Shown piece after piece: positions 12,655-24,164 of a stretch of 64,000 nucleotides of DNA; the stretch's first letter is position 1; each line of letters opens with the position of its first letter. The stretch lies in contig NC_060252.1 of NCBI RefSeq assembly GCF_921293095.1, positions 43,958,881 through 44,022,880 on the forward strand, read 5' to 3'. The notes under the pieces were generated by a model that had not been told where the DNA came from, did no database searches, and saw only the letters and a list, made by a program, of their open reading frames with translations. Made by a program: the position numbers and the translations under genes. Origin of the DNA: Ischnura elegans (taxonomy: Eukaryota; Arthropoda; Insecta; Odonata; Coenagrionidae).

Positions 12655-13170
12655 CTTTTGAAACGGAATGGCATTGGATTCCTGAATACTTGAGGATGGT
12701 GGGCGAGTTGCACTTCGAAACGTAGGAAGGAGATATGGAGGACCTAACCCGATGTGAAATCCGAGAAATCTTCACCAATAAATTGAATCAAGAGGAGTGC
12801 ATAGGGGAGGTCCATTCGCATCCCCTAGAAGGCTGATTTCTGTGGCCACTTTGGTCGCATTTTAATCAGTTTTCAAAAATGTCCGCGGCGCGGTGATGAG
12901 TGCAATGCGATCCACCTTTTTCCAATATTTTGAAGTAATGTTTGTAATTGCGAGGAATATAAATGGAAAAGTTATGAATTTGATAGATCACTTCATCATG
13001 TGTATAAATTTCCATCAACACCACTGATTTTACCTTATTATTCCCTGAAACTCGGGTCAATTTGACCGTCAGATACATGAGTGGCGACTTTTGTAAACCC
13101 ATTTAAATGCGCTGTGAATAACACCATATTTAGAGACCGACTTGAGGGTCCTTTTTCGTAATATTCGTGG
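12655..13170 (+). repeat. dispersed repeat family R, long copy
   Basis: It shares with 39620-40160 the blocks aatggcattggattcctgaa, the ggctgatttctgt region, gcattttaatcagttttcaa, aaatgtccgcggcgcggtga and a right block ending near ccgacttgagg. The left block ttttgaaaactgattaaaat (reverse complement) resembles the right block ttttgtaaacccatttaaat, so the family has imperfect inverted ends. It has no coding potential and its class is unknown. Confidence 0.7.
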
Positions 13171-13588
13171 ATTAAATAACTACGAACAATATAACTGCCA
13201 TCCGTCAACAAGCATCCTCCTTGTCGGCATCATATTTCACTTACATCGAAATGACCATAACTGGCAGTCTACCATTTATAAAAATAATTAATCTTCTCCA
13301 TTTCGCAAACGACGAAGTTTTGGGCATGGTGGGTGGGGAGAGGCAACTTATTGATGTGAATTGGTGGAGACAGAAGGTACGGATGGAGTGAGCACTGAGG
13401 TGGGAGGGTATGTTGAAACCTGTATCAGAAGGAAGAATGTTGGGTACATGAGGATGATGAAAAATAGAAATTTTAAATAAAATGAAAGGGAGTATGCCTT
13501 ATTATGAGTTGAAGAGGGAAGTCCAAGCAGAGAGAGGAGACTTCCGGAGCACCTTTTCAATACTACTTGCAAAACTATCTTTATCGGT

Positions 13589-13841
13589 AGAATACTTTAA
13601 TAATAACTCCAATTTTTCCCCAGCATCAATCCTAAGTCAGCATCCATCAACGGAAAACGGAGTAGCACGTGAACCAAAATTATGAGCAAAAATTTACTTC
13701 TAAAGCACTCGATGGAAACTTACCTTAACCGTTAGAATACCTTAATAATATCTTAATTTTGTCTTCAGCATCAACCTTAAGTCCTCATCCATCAACGGAG
13801 AATGGAGTCGCACGTGAAACGAAAATATGAGCAAAAATATG
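13589..13841 (+). repeat. local tandem duplication, lag 145 bp
   Basis: The segment from 13589 (agaatactttaataat...) recurs from 13734 (agaataccttaataat...) with shared landmarks catccatcaacgga, gcacgtgaa and atgagcaaaaat. Divergence is visible throughout, so the duplication is not recent. Confidence 0.75.
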
Positions 13842-14275
13842 AGACAAAAGAAACCGAGCGCGAGTCTCCTTCAAAAAAAAAGAGCAAGAAAATATTTTTT
13901 AGCTTCCATCATCCTTAAAAAAAAATGGAGCCCATCCTCCTTCGCGCCACGTTTCATCCTTCGCTCGTCCTCCCATGTTAGTGTGACAAGAGCAGACTTT
14001 TAGTTGGGTGTGGGGGTGTGAGGAAACAAAGCGTTCCTTCCTTCCCATAATGCCCTGATCTTAATCTATCCCACTCCCTTTCCTCCTTGTTTCCACCTCT
14101 TGAGAAAAACTCTCCCGTGACAGGAAACCTTCCCAGATGTATGCTTTGACGGCAATTTTTAAAAGAGAGGTGGCCGTCGAGAGGAGATAAAAACAAGAGA
14201 TGGCAGATGATGATAAAGTGAAACGCACTGGCAAAGATATTACAGTGAAGGATTCTCTAACTGGCTTCTAGATGT

Positions 14276-14350
14276 CTGGTCACCCATCGCGCATTGAAAT
14301 GGAGTTAATAAAGTCACCACTAGCGTCGTACGCAGGTAGAGCGATCACAA
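14276..14350 (-). repeat. dispersed repeat family R, end fragment
   Basis: Reverse complement shows the family's right block (cgctagtggtgacttt ... caatgcgcgatgggtgacca), broken on its right by the inverted-repeat element that starts at 14351. Confidence 0.5.
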
Positions 14351-15025
14351 TTTAAAAAATGATAATATTGTATATTTACTCCATAATTGTTTACGTTATT
14401 TTTTAAGCGCAAATAATTCGGATCATTTAGGCAGCCTCAAAGATACACCGCCGGCCTTAATGGCGGTGAGGTAAAGTCCCCGCCTGCCAGACCGAAGGCC
14501 ACGGGTTCGAGTCCCGCCTGGGTAGTTGCCTCTATCCAGGGCACGGTTGTTTGTCCCCTGCACCGCAGTTCATTGTTGTAAAAACTTTTCTGTTTTAAAG
14601 GGTATGTGCTGTTTTCAGGGTAATGAAAAATAAATAAATACTTACAAAAACACTGCACTTATACTGGGACTTCCTACCGTAAATAAATACATGTCATTGC
14701 TGGTGTTATTATACAAAAACTGAAAATATTCCCATTTTTAGAGTCAAACCTCTATTAGCGAGAAATGGATAAGTGAGAAACCTCTATAAGTGAGACTTAT
14801 GTCCAGGTCCCGTCATTTTAACCCTTGAATGACTCTCTAAGTGAGAATCTAGGAACCTCTGTAGTTATCGAATACAAGTTGCAAGCAATGGCATGTATTT
14901 ATTTACGGTAGGAAGTCTCAGCTCAGGTGCTTGTATCTTTGAGGCTGCCTAAAGTTCCGAACAATTTGTACTTAAAAATAATACAAACAGTTATGGAGTA
15001 AATTATACATTATTATTGTTTTAAA
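14351..15025. repeat. large inverted-repeat element with ~140 bp arms
   Basis: The left arm (14351-14448, continued at 14669-14700) pairs with the right arm at 14885-15025. Exact sub-blocks are tttaggcagcctcaaagata (14426) with its complement at 14934-14953, and the acttcctaccgtaaataaa block (14669) with its complement ending at 14916. The left arm is split by a SINE at 14449-14651. The 14701-14884 spacer begins with a pogo-like looking stretch (gtcaaacctctattagcgag). It could be a foldback transposon or an inverted duplication. Confidence 0.8.
14449..14651 (+). mobile_element. tRNA-derived SINE (family a), nested
   Basis: It begins cgccggccttaatggcggtg and has the Pol III B-box-like ggttcgagtcccgcc at about 14503-14518, with an A/T-rich tail (aaaaataaataaata). 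A second copy is at 49735. It sits inside the left arm of the 14351-15025 inverted repeat, so it inserted after that element formed. Confidence 0.75.
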
Positions 15026-15094
15026 GCAAGTTTGTGGAAGGGTCTCTTCCAGGCGTTGAGAACGAGCAGCTATCCTCCCCATTGAAAATGGATG

Positions 15095-15200
15095 TTTCTC
15101 TCGCGATTGAAAATACTTACAATAAAATATTTTCAATCGTGAGGAATAGTTTTTAAAAGTTATGAATTTGATAGATCGACTCATCACGAAAATAAGGTCC
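15095..15200 (+). repeat. dispersed repeat family R, partial
   Basis: The blocks gaggaatagtttttaaaagt and atgaatttgatagatcgac match the centre of family R copies (12945-13000, 39865-39915). Confidence 0.5.
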
Positions 15201-18200
15201 GTATTTTATAGACTGACTCAATCTTAACTCCTCACTCTATCACAAGTTGGGTTTAAGCTAGATTTTCTATTTTTAAGAATAACTTCTACTTTACTCAATC
15301 GAGCTAAATTACCTATGGTATAATTTACAAAGTAATGTATTTACCTTAGCTATTTTCATCCATGGTCTTCTTCTCATCACAAACTAGCATTAAAGGAGTG
15401 CAATGTCACACATGGAAGAATTTTTTCGGAGAGATATTCCACTTTAAATTGTAGGCAATGGCGGCGGACATCTTGGAACTAGACGACTCGATTTGAGTTG
15501 GGAATTGAGTGAGGTCTCGCAGTACCAACGTGACAACGGAGTCGGCTATTTCGAGTCTCTCCTATGAGTCGGGAATAGTAATGCTTCCCTCTCGTGATGA
15601 GTCTAGTATTTTCGAAGTCCCTACTATGCGTTAGTCCTTCCCGGGGAAATTGTCGTCACGAAGATGAATCGACCCGATGGACATCCCGAAAACCTTGCTG
15701 CGCCTACTGCACCACTCCGGGGAAGCCTAGATATATATATATTTGCACTCGCGTTATATGGCATTAAACTGACAAAATATACACATTTAAACACAAAATT
15801 ACGTTTAAAATCCTAATAATAGCCTATTCCCCTTGAAATTTGAATCACTCTGACGTTTGTGTCGCCACTGATGGCTTAGGTAAACTCCTTCAAAAGCGCT
15901 GCTAGTGACAGCACAATTATTGGTCGAGTACTTACTTAGACCAGGATATTTTATATTGAATTGTAAGAGTCATTAAAAAATATAAAACAGAGTTTTCTCA
16001 TAAAGTTATTATGCTCTACTCAATAATGCTTCTTCATTTTATATCGAAAACGTGATTTCTACAGCAGCCATGGTGGCAAAAAAGCAGTGAACTGCTTTGT
16101 TGCGGAAAGGAGAAAAGTATATGAGAACGTTATGCACTTGAGCTGTAGAGGATTAGAAAGGTAAAGCTCTTCGAGTTTTACGAACGGCTTGGTGAATCGA
16201 TTTGGAATGATGGAGCTAAGTCGTGGAGAATTAATGTCAAGGTAGCTTACGTAAAGTATGAAAATCAAAGATGAAATATTTCTCCATGAATGAAAGCAGG
16301 GGAGAACGTCAGACGCTTCCATTTCCACGAAGGGGAAAGATATTATAAAATATCTTTCTCCTTCCCCACAGAGCTTTGCAAAATAAAACCTTTCACTTTC
16401 GCGTGTGTAATACTAACAATGAGTCGGAGGTTCATAGTCTATAAACAGGGAAAGAACGATGTAAATACAAGTCATATCTACAAGGGAGTCAGTTTTCCGC
16501 TAAAAATATGCATTAAAATCTTTAATTAGTCTGCATAAAATTATGAGTACCAAAGCGCTTCGGCATGTGGTTACGTGGATGGAATTAAATATTTTCTTTA
16601 CAGAGCATAAATTATATTAAGCCAACATTTGCCGAAAGGTTTGAGACGCAAATTTTTATGAAAATTTCAAGGAAAATTTATTTTATCCATCGTAGCAGGC
16701 AAATGGATGTGCCAATTTTGATTTCATTACTTCGTATGAATCTCATTATAATTGACGTATTTTAATGTTTTTTAGGTGATAAATGTTTTAGTTTGGGAGG
16801 CTAGGTGAGGAAATTTCTAAATGTCGTAACGAAGGGTCCTTGGTATGGTTTTTACATACAAAGGTTTGAGAGCATTGTTACTTAACGATGAAGGGAAAAT
16901 ATGTCGCTAACAGATAATGGCAAGTAAGGAAAAGGGTTTGTGCTAAATTTAAGAGGAGTAGGTCGCAAGCAGAAGAATGAAATTATTCCGGAGAACAGGT
17001 TTCATCAGGCATGACCTCTAGTCCCTAAGTTCTTTCCTCTATAAACCATTTGATGTTCGAAAAACTCAAAAAGTTAGAGTATAACCGAGCTAAAGCCACA
17101 TAAATCCTCAGAATGGCAGAAAACAGAATTTATTCACTGTAATGGAAATGGAGACAAATATATATCATTTTTCCAACCATCTATACACCTGAGTTTCTCA
17201 AAAAATTTCCTCTTGATGTAAATATCTAATAATATTATGTTTTTCTTCCTGTTATCATCATACATTTTCCGTTTTCGTAAAAGACCATGACCAACATTAA
17301 CTTAACGAAGCATTAAAATTCAGCATGTGAGTACTTTTAGTACCTAAACATAAACATTAGAAATCGTTAACATTAATTTTTACTAGTCAAGAACACAAAA
17401 ACCTTTCGAATCAGGCGAAAATTTTCCTCTTCATCATCAGTAAACAATCCGAGTACTCAACTCTGTACTCAGGCTACAAACTTCTTTAAAACTAATATAC
17501 ATAAAACTTCTGTTTTACCTTTTCCATTCCCCCCTTTATTTATTTCATCCAAGGTCTTCCATTGCCGGCATACAGTTCCATTTTCCTTTATATATTGTCC
17601 TCATCACACCATATTATTTTTTTCTGCAATAAATTGCAAGCTGTATAGGAAATTCTGTCCAAAAAATAAATTTATCCTCTATTCAATTTATCTCTCATGA
17701 TTTGGCCGATTAAATCGTCCTTAAAAATCATATGCAGCAGACCGTTCGCTCATATTAATCCGTTCCGGTGGACCGGTCGCAAATTGATTTCCGTCGTGTG
17801 TTCAACCGATATTTTTTCCAGACGAGGAATCAGTTTGAAGAGCACTAGCGCGTGTAAACTTCGCTAAGTTAAAAGTATTTCGTCAACACAAAGGCGTGTG
17901 TAATTAAATAGTTTCCGTCATAATGTGCGATTGGGAAAAATTTGGTGAAATTTTTATTCTTTAAATTAAAAGGGACTCATAATCAGCTCAGATCGTATGC
18001 CGAATCCATCGTAAGTGGAACCTATCATAAAGTAAGTGTCTACTGTACAGTGGTAGAAAAATGGACACCATACGTTTCTTTAAGGAATGATGCATACATT
18101 TTTTGCAGAAATTTCAAGTCAAATACTTTGTGCATTATGTAATGAGAGAGTCTAATTATTATGATAGAAACGATCACATGGACATGATTAGGGTAATATA

Positions 18201-18257
18201 CTGCAGAACCGATGGATTTAAGATCTCGTATTTTCAACGCACGTTAAGGGACCATAA
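15201..18257. other. no gene seen
   Basis: AT-rich unique sequence with short ORFs (89 codons minus at 16059, 79 plus at 16290), none recognisable. An (AT)n tract lies near 15732-15741. Confidence 0.3.
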
Positions 18258-18492
18258 AGGCCGTTTTACACGGTACACGTAATTGCGCAACCTGACGGAC
18301 GTGCGAAGGCGCAATCAAAATTGCGTTGTGTAAAGCAGTGAATTGCTAGAACACATGCGAGAATGCGTGGACGCGAGACGGCAAAATAGCCCCTGTTCTA
18401 ATTTCGTTCATGCATTCGCGGAATACCACGCCATTTTAATAAATTAATGCAGCTCTAGCCTGCGCAATTCCGTGCCCCGTGTAAAATGGCCT
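18258..18492. mobile_element. 235 bp MITE with TAA duplication, copy 1
   Basis: It begins AGGCCGTTTTACACGG and ends CCGTGTAAAATGGCCT. The inverted ends extend about 33 bp, and the element is flanked by TAA on both sides (18255-18257, 18493-18495). Length and end sequence agree with the copy at 36816-37050, which is exactly as long. TAA duplications are typical of PIF/Harbinger-type MITEs, so that superfamily is inferred. Confidence 0.8.
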
Positions 18493-18562
18493 TAATATTG
18501 CGATAGTTTGGCTCAAGGACAGCTTGACTTGGACTAGGTACAATTGCCATTTATATCAAGGA

Positions 18563-18634
18563 ACCTGGATAGCGTGGTGGTCTGCGCATTGGCCCGGAAA
18601 GCCAAAGGACCGTGGTTCGATTTCCGGTCCAGGG
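18563..18634 (+). tRNA. tRNA-like sequence with Pol III-type T6 terminator
   Basis: A 72-base segment folds partly as a tRNA. It has a 6 bp acceptor stem (cctgga/tccagg), a 3-4 bp D stem (gcg/cgc), and a perfect 5 bp anticodon stem (ttggc/gccaa) around the 7-base loop ccggaaa, which would place GGA (Ser) as anticodon. A GGTTCGATT B-box-like sequence follows, and TTTTTT lies at 18638-18643. The T stem is imperfect and the base before the anticodon is C, not the near-invariant U. It is more likely a tRNA pseudogene or SINE head than a working tRNA gene. Confidence 0.45.
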
Positions 18635-18844
18635 GAATTTTTTCACTTATCAATTCATGAAAGCTTAAGCTATTCATTCAAAATGTTCAGCAAATTCCAT
18701 AAAGTATTGCCGGAAACCACCAAATTTATAACAATTAATTATCTGCATGAGAATTGGATTACCTTATTAAGATTAGGATATCATATGTTGAATGCCATAA
18801 GAAAAAAATGAAGCAGAGTTTTCTCATAAGAAGCGATTATCTTC

Positions 18845-18930
18845 TATCAGATATCACACACCCTGTGTGGAAGATTACGTGTCACACACCACGGTGGTAG
18901 CTTGCACGAAGCCTCATGAATGTAGATGTA
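18845..18930 (+). mobile_element. LINE 3'-tail fragment
   Basis: Contains cacaccacggtggtagcttgca and the tail motif tgtagatgta, the mirror of the minus-strand 3' end at 23260-23310. No coding part is attached. Confidence 0.5.
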
Positions 18931-18969
18931 TACGTCAAAAAGTGAAAAGTAAAGAAGAGGGCCGTAGAG

Positions 18970-19514
18970 CAGGGGTGGGCAATTTGGACTCGAGGGCCAC
19001 TTCGCATGAGCGGAGGTTATCGGAGGGCCGGACCGTTTAAAATGATTAAATTCCTCAGTAAACATTTTATTTGATTTCAGAAAAAGTATAAATTGTATTA
19101 TAAATATTAAACAATAATGATAGTTCCATTCAACTTATGCGTCTGGATAATTTTATATTATTTAGATTACTAGCTGCTTGCAAATTAAATTATATAATCA
19201 ATTTTAATGTGACAAGTGTACCCTATTACATTTGTTTTACAAGTTTTTTAAAATCAAATTTTCGATAGTGCACAGGAAGCAAATCTCGGTGAATGGCAAG
19301 TTTTTCCGAATATTTTCACGGGAAAAAAAACTGTGGCGAGCCGCAAGTGGCCCGCGGGGGGTCCTCCTTCTCAAGTGTCCTTGTTTGTGTACCGTAAAGC
19401 TACGCTTCATATCAGACTCTTCACAAGACTCTTACATATACGATCCACTCATAAGATCGTTCCTGTTAATGACCACCTATAAAATCATTTAAGTTTTTAA
19501 TTTGCCCACCTATG
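18970..19514. mobile_element. hAT-type MITE (545 bp)
   Basis: The 5' end CAGGGGTGGGCAATTTGG and the 3' end aatttgcccacctatg form imperfect inverted ends of the widespread hAT CAGGGGTGGGCAA class. An 8 bp duplication flanks it: ccgtagag (18962-18969) and ccgtagaa (19515-19522), 7 of 8 identical. The subterminal ggcccgcgggg block is also typical of that class. No transposase is encoded. Confidence 0.8.
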
Positions 19515-19522
19515 CCGTAGAA

Positions 19523-20040
19523 GTATTGAGCGTCCAGACGGACCCAGCACCCCACACTCCACCTTCTCCGCCCCAAAACCATCCACTCACGGTCGAAGCC
19601 GGCGCCTGTTGCTGTCATCGACGTTGGGAAGGACTCAAGGGCAGGACAATGGAATGGAAAATGAGACAGGTTGGGGGCGGAGGGGTTAGGGGGCAGGGCT
19701 TGAATGAAACGTGGAAGAGGGAGGGGGGATTATGGTCGGGGCAGGACAAAGAGGAACTCCCCCACCCCCTCCGCTTCTTGTGCAATGGCAGCGTCCATAC
19801 CTGTGACGTCACCCCCACCCCATCCCACCCAATGACTACACGGGAGGGCGAAAAGAAAAGAATATTTCGGGGCAGAAAGAAAATTCACTCAAGCCTCAAA
19901 AGCCACTTCACTGGGATACGAAGCGCAACTAGTGAATACTCTGTCTGACTTCGGGAAATTTTCCGAGCCCTACATTCTATTCTTCTCCCTTCTTACAGTG
20001 GACTTAAATCGAAACAGCGGAAATATAAGGATGAAATTTG
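19523..20040. other. GC-rich stretch with one CRE site; no gene seen
   Basis: C- and G-rich tracts between 19540 and 19840 give a 148-codon forward ORF of low-complexity Pro/Gly/His composition, not recognised. A perfect TGACGTCA lies at 19804-19811. Confidence 0.3.
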
Positions 20041-20059
20041 ATGTGGAAAAATCATTTGG

Positions 20060-20125
20060 CTAAACCGGAATTCGAACCCGGATCTTCCGCTTGCTGGTCA
20101 GGTATGCTACCAGTTACCAACGCAT
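20060..20125 (-). mobile_element. tRNA-derived SINE head (family c)
   Basis: The reverse complement shows an A-box-like region (ggtaactggtagcatacc), a 17-base spacer and a B box (ccgggttcgaattccgg, from 20066-20082). The acceptor stem needed for a real tRNA is absent, so a SINE head or tRNA relic is the better call. The body would continue towards lower coordinates, but its end is unclear. Confidence 0.5.
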
Positions 20126-22016
20126 AAAATCGTTTCTGGCTTGATATAGTGTAAGTTTGATGTATCCATGATGAAAGAACACAAATGTTAATTTCCACAT
20201 TTTTTAGTTGCAAAACTCAACAACCGACCATGGTTTCAACACATCCAAAAAAAAACCCGAAGACGGGAGCTGGAACGCGCCCGAAACTGTCGTCCGCAAA
20301 ACATGTATCAACGCGGTGTAAACCCGGAAAACCATCACCAATAGAAAATGATGTTTTTCCAGAAAGCAAGTTGAAACTTAGCAAATTTACACTAATGTAG
20401 TATGCAATCAATCTATGGGATGTTGATTGCCGTGCACAATCCATATTCTTCGCCATCGTCTAGATCCAGGTATGCAAACATGACAAAACTCGTTTCGGCG
20501 TTCAGTTTTCTGGAAAATCCTACCTATACAGTATGTGCTGACGCTATTGGAATGTATTTATGGGATGACAAGTGGGTGCATCTTTTAAAACGATACTTTT
20601 TGTTTGTGCTTTCCATGTTATAATGGAGTAGGTAATCCTTTTATGGTATGCAGTTGATATTTCATGTCAATAATGAGAAATATGCAGGAAAATCTTTAAA
20701 TCCCGGAATTTCATCTTAATTTTGCGATGCCTGCTCCATAAACCGCGTGCTCATGCTTACTCATATTAATGCTCATGCGTTTTTATCCATACTCTTCGCG
20801 CAGTGGTCAGCTCAGAGACATTTTGTTCGATTTTTAAAGTCAATTTTTAAATTTATTTTGATGATGAATGGAGAAACTTTAGATATTTTGCGAGCTAATA
20901 TATCCGTTTAACCTGTTCAAAATAGTTTTTATAGCAATCAAGGATCCATGCAAGCTCCTCATTCACAAATTTCATTACTGCAAACCCCTTAAAAATCCAT
21001 TAAATGAAATCTTGTTTCCAAGTCCAAATGGTTTCATTTCTTCCTACGGTATTCAACTTCGAGGTGAAGAAGACTCGTCGAGCATACGACTGAGATGAGA
21101 CACTTGTATTTTATTGCGTTCCGCCCAGGAGCCATGAAGCACTGTGCTAACAGAGCCCTCCTAGCAAGGATATGAGATCCCTGTGAAACGCCCTCCAGGC
21201 GATCCTCCACTGTTCTCGAGAAATGCTAAAAGGTTTCATATCTACTCCCTCGAAGTGGGCAAACAATGTGACTAGATAAAAAGGAAGATGAGGTCAGGTT
21301 TTTGTTTCAGGATTGAGGTCAAAACTAGCAAGGAATTTGCATCACTATCTTTGAGTCTTTAAGTAGCCTTATACGAGAATTCAGCATGCAGCATGAAAAA
21401 TCATTAGCTAAATGATTATTCCAAGGCAAATTATACCCTTGGTGCGACAGTGAAATAAACTTTTACGCTGTTAGGCACAAGGCTTTCTCTTTCGATTCCT
21501 ATACAACCGACGAATCTTCACGTTAAAGAAAACCCTGTCATATAAATTATGTTAATTGAAGAATCGCCATTATCGCTATAAATTATATTTTACAAATATT
21601 TTAGCAGTAAAATTTACATAGGAAGATATACTCTGCATTAGAAAGTAATGTTGGTAAAATTTCCCTAGAAAATTGGGGAAGACCTCACGTTTACCCTCGG
21701 CCTTTGGGATTATACTGTCTTACACTTCATCAGTATCCGTATCCATTTTTTAATAGCGCGCCCATTAATTTACCTCCCATACAGTCAATTTATAAGTATC
21801 TATTTCAGCAATTTACTTTCATCGTCAACTCGTGCTATTTTCAAACATGGTTGGCGGATATCATGGGAAGTCTTGACGTAAATGAAATTAAATTGCCTTT
21901 ATTTTATAATTATCGCTGTACAATACAACATTATTAAGCGTTAATGTTATGGTGTACCGCAAAATGCACCGTGCGCACATAAATTAAGAGGAAAATTATG
22001 CCATTTGATCAATCTT
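20126..22016. other. no gene seen
   Basis: AT-rich unique sequence with short ORFs (71-79 codons) of no recognised family. Confidence 0.3.
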
Positions 22017-22027
22017 ACTATTTTTTG

Positions 22028-22334
22028 GGTATAGTATTATATGGTATTTGGGAGAGGAGACCGAGGTCATTTGCGCCATGAGAGAAAGGTAGGTTAGGAA
22101 GCGTTGAGAGAAACCCGGCGTCGGGATTAGCCTGCTCTTAACGAAAGGCGCCAAGGGGACCACGGATTAACGTCCCATCCGACGGACGGAGTGTTGCGCT
22201 TGAAATATCCTCCACACAAAATTCAAGTAGGGATCGGGCAGTCGCTGAAAATTCTCTGCCACCGCCGGGATTTGAACCCGAGCTCACGGGGAGGCAAGCC
22301 AACAGTCTAGCCACCCCACCAACCCAATCCCCCA
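22028..22334 (-). mobile_element. tRNA-derived SINE (family b), complete
   Basis: On the minus strand the head lies at the 22334 end (ggttggtggggtggctagac), followed by the B box ggttcaaatccc (22268-22279) and a ~200 bp body ending aaataccatata. The direct repeat actattttttg (22017-22027 and 22335-22345) is a target duplication made by LINE machinery. About 85-90% similar by eye to the copy at 44598. Confidence 0.85.
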
Positions 22335-22372
22335 ACTATTTTTTGTTGGTAGAAGCTCTTGGGGTCATTGCA

Positions 22373-22553
22373 GCTGTTGGTGATGTGTTTTTTGGGTGTG
22401 ACCCGCGTACTCATTCGGTTTGTCACTCGACGTTTCGTATCAGCAAAACGTTTTCTTAGGGAATCTAGGAAGCGACCAGCAACGGCCACGAAACGTCGGG
22501 CCACAAACCGAATAAGGACACGGGGATATACCCGAAGAAATATCACCAACAGC
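22373..22553. repeat. foldback with ~65 bp arms, Penelope-like end
   Basis: The left arm (gctgttggtgat..., 22373-22438) pairs with the right arm (22488-22553) at roughly 75-80% identity. Between them lies a diverged hammerhead-like motif. The layout resembles the mini Penelope elements at 38045, 45941 and 57717, but no target duplication or ORF start was recognised, so it is older or a different subfamily. Confidence 0.6.
22465..22497 (+). ncRNA. decayed hammerhead-like motif
   Basis: gaagcgaccagcaacggccac followed by GAAAC and GTC is clearly related to the motif at 7503-7536. Two stem II pairs are lost by C-to-T or G-to-A type changes, and the CUGANGA box is poor (ctaggaa). Probably inactive. 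Confidence 0.35.
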
Positions 22554-23254
22554 TTACCATTTTATTCAAAGCTGTACAAAAATCAGTGAAACAAAAATAT
22601 GAATACGTTCCATAATGGCTAAAAAAAATGAAATAGAAGAAACTAGTGGAAGGGATAGGGGAGGCTCGAGAAACGGGAAAAGGAAGTGTGATTAAAGGTG
22701 ACCCTGGTGGACTGATTAGCCATTCCCTGGGCAGGCGATTGCGGTGTCGAGGCCAGTCCCCCAGGGAGAGAGACGGACCGCAGAGGAAAAGGTTGGCGCA
22801 GGAGAGGGCAGAGTTGATGGGGTCGCCTCTAAACTGTCACCCGAAGAAAATTTCCCAAGCACGGAGAGAAAATTAGATGCTCTCTTCTCAAATGAAAAGT
22901 GGTGAAAATGATTTCAAAATAATCATTTCACTGAAAATAATTTATCTCAAAACTGAAAATTACAGTGTGATATGCAGTGCAATCTCTGTAATCTATCATC
23001 TCTAGCGGTAATCCGACATGCCCAGTAACACGGCGTGAAGAGCAGGCGACCTATCTTGGGCTAATACAGTTTCTTCTGTTTTTAAATCAAATATTTTCAA
23101 TGTATATTACGTATTCGTTTTATTATTATGCAAGTGAGTGTTCGTCAGTTCATTATTTGCATGAAGTTTTGGTTATCCACTGAAAAGGGAAAAGAAAGGT
23201 TCTTTGCAGAGTCACAGTGGTGTCCAGGGTTTATCCTGCCTTGCTATCTATGAT
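22554..23254. other. no gene seen
   Basis: A 76-codon forward ORF at 22646-22876 is Arg/Gly-rich and unrecognised. No repeats were identified. Confidence 0.3.
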
Positions 23255-23450
23255 ATCTAAATCTACGAGGTACGATGCAAGCTACCACCATGGTGTGTGG
23301 CACGGGGTGATTTCATATTTGGCACATGCAGCACTCATCCTAGCCTTTGTCAGAAATGCGCTCATTCCGTGGACACAGGCCAAGCGAACAGGATAGCGAG
23401 ATGCGGTCAGACCGGAAACAAAGAGAGCGCTAAGGGCATGAACATGCTAC
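23255..23450 (-). mobile_element. LINE family B 3'-UTR fragment
   Basis: Shares with 46905-47060 the blocks atctacgaggta, gcagcactcatcctagcct, ggccaagc and gcggtcagacc in the same order. No coding part is left. Confidence 0.65.
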
Positions 23451-23744
23451 AATTAAAATAAAACTACTAGTTAATAGTAGATAACGAAAAACGAAACATT
23501 GAAACTTCCCGCTTGAACCTAGCACCATTCTTATTTCCTTCTACATCTCTTCCTAACACTACCTTCTTTGCTACAGTCACGTTTCCCAGCAATCCCCTTT
23601 TTTAATTTACAATTTGAATCCTATTTCCATCACTAATACTTTAAGGCCTGACGTTCTCCGTCCTCCTCTCTCTCTCTTTCCCAGATTTTTTTCTACCATA
23701 ACACTTCGCATGACGTTATCGATCCTGAGTAAAGGTCCGATGAT

Positions 23745-24164
23745 GTCTACATCAACAAACTACCGCGCAAGCCGTCTAAAATGTGTGTGGCAGGGGGGTT
23801 TTAAGACACCAGCCGTTTACTCATAAAAAGGAAATGCGAAATTGCGATTAGCATTTATTAAAGTCCTATGTGTCCAAAAACGAATTCTCATACCTATCCG
23901 TTCGGCAAAACATCTCTCATAATTATCGCTTCTGTGCGACCTGGAAATATAGTGGGGCTCTAGCATTATGTTCTCCCTGTCGCTCTTAAAGATATCAATT
24001 TTTAATTGTGTAAGCAATATAAGCCTATCGCGCAGCCTCCGAGTCTCCAGCGGCTCCCAACCCAATTCGCTTAACATCTGGTTAACACTGTCTGTACGCC
24101 CGTCGTGCTTTTTGACGAACCGTAAAGTTTTTTGATAGTGGTAGGCAGACCTCGTTGACGGCAC
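23745..24164 (-). pseudogene. LINE family A, ORF2 C-terminus and 3' end
   Basis: The minus-strand 115-codon frame (23817-24164) contains SVNQMLSELGWEPLETRR, then RLILLTQLKIDIF and ISRSHRSDNYERCF. This is the signature C-terminal tail of jockey/CR1-like LINE reverse transcriptases (SVT.ML..L.W.SLETRR..ARL..LY). The frame ends near NANRNFAFPF, and a ~70 bp 3' end follows down to about 23745. Related copies are at 38845, 45115 and 45490. All are 5'-truncated, as expected from incomplete target-primed reverse transcription. Confidence 0.8.

Noticed and set aside
19502..19948. 148-codon plus-strand ORF
   Set aside because: It starts inside the hAT MITE end and runs through low-complexity G- and C-rich tracts.
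20060..20125. true tRNA gene on the minus strand
   Set aside because: The B box and spacer are good but no acceptor stem can form, so it was called a SINE head.
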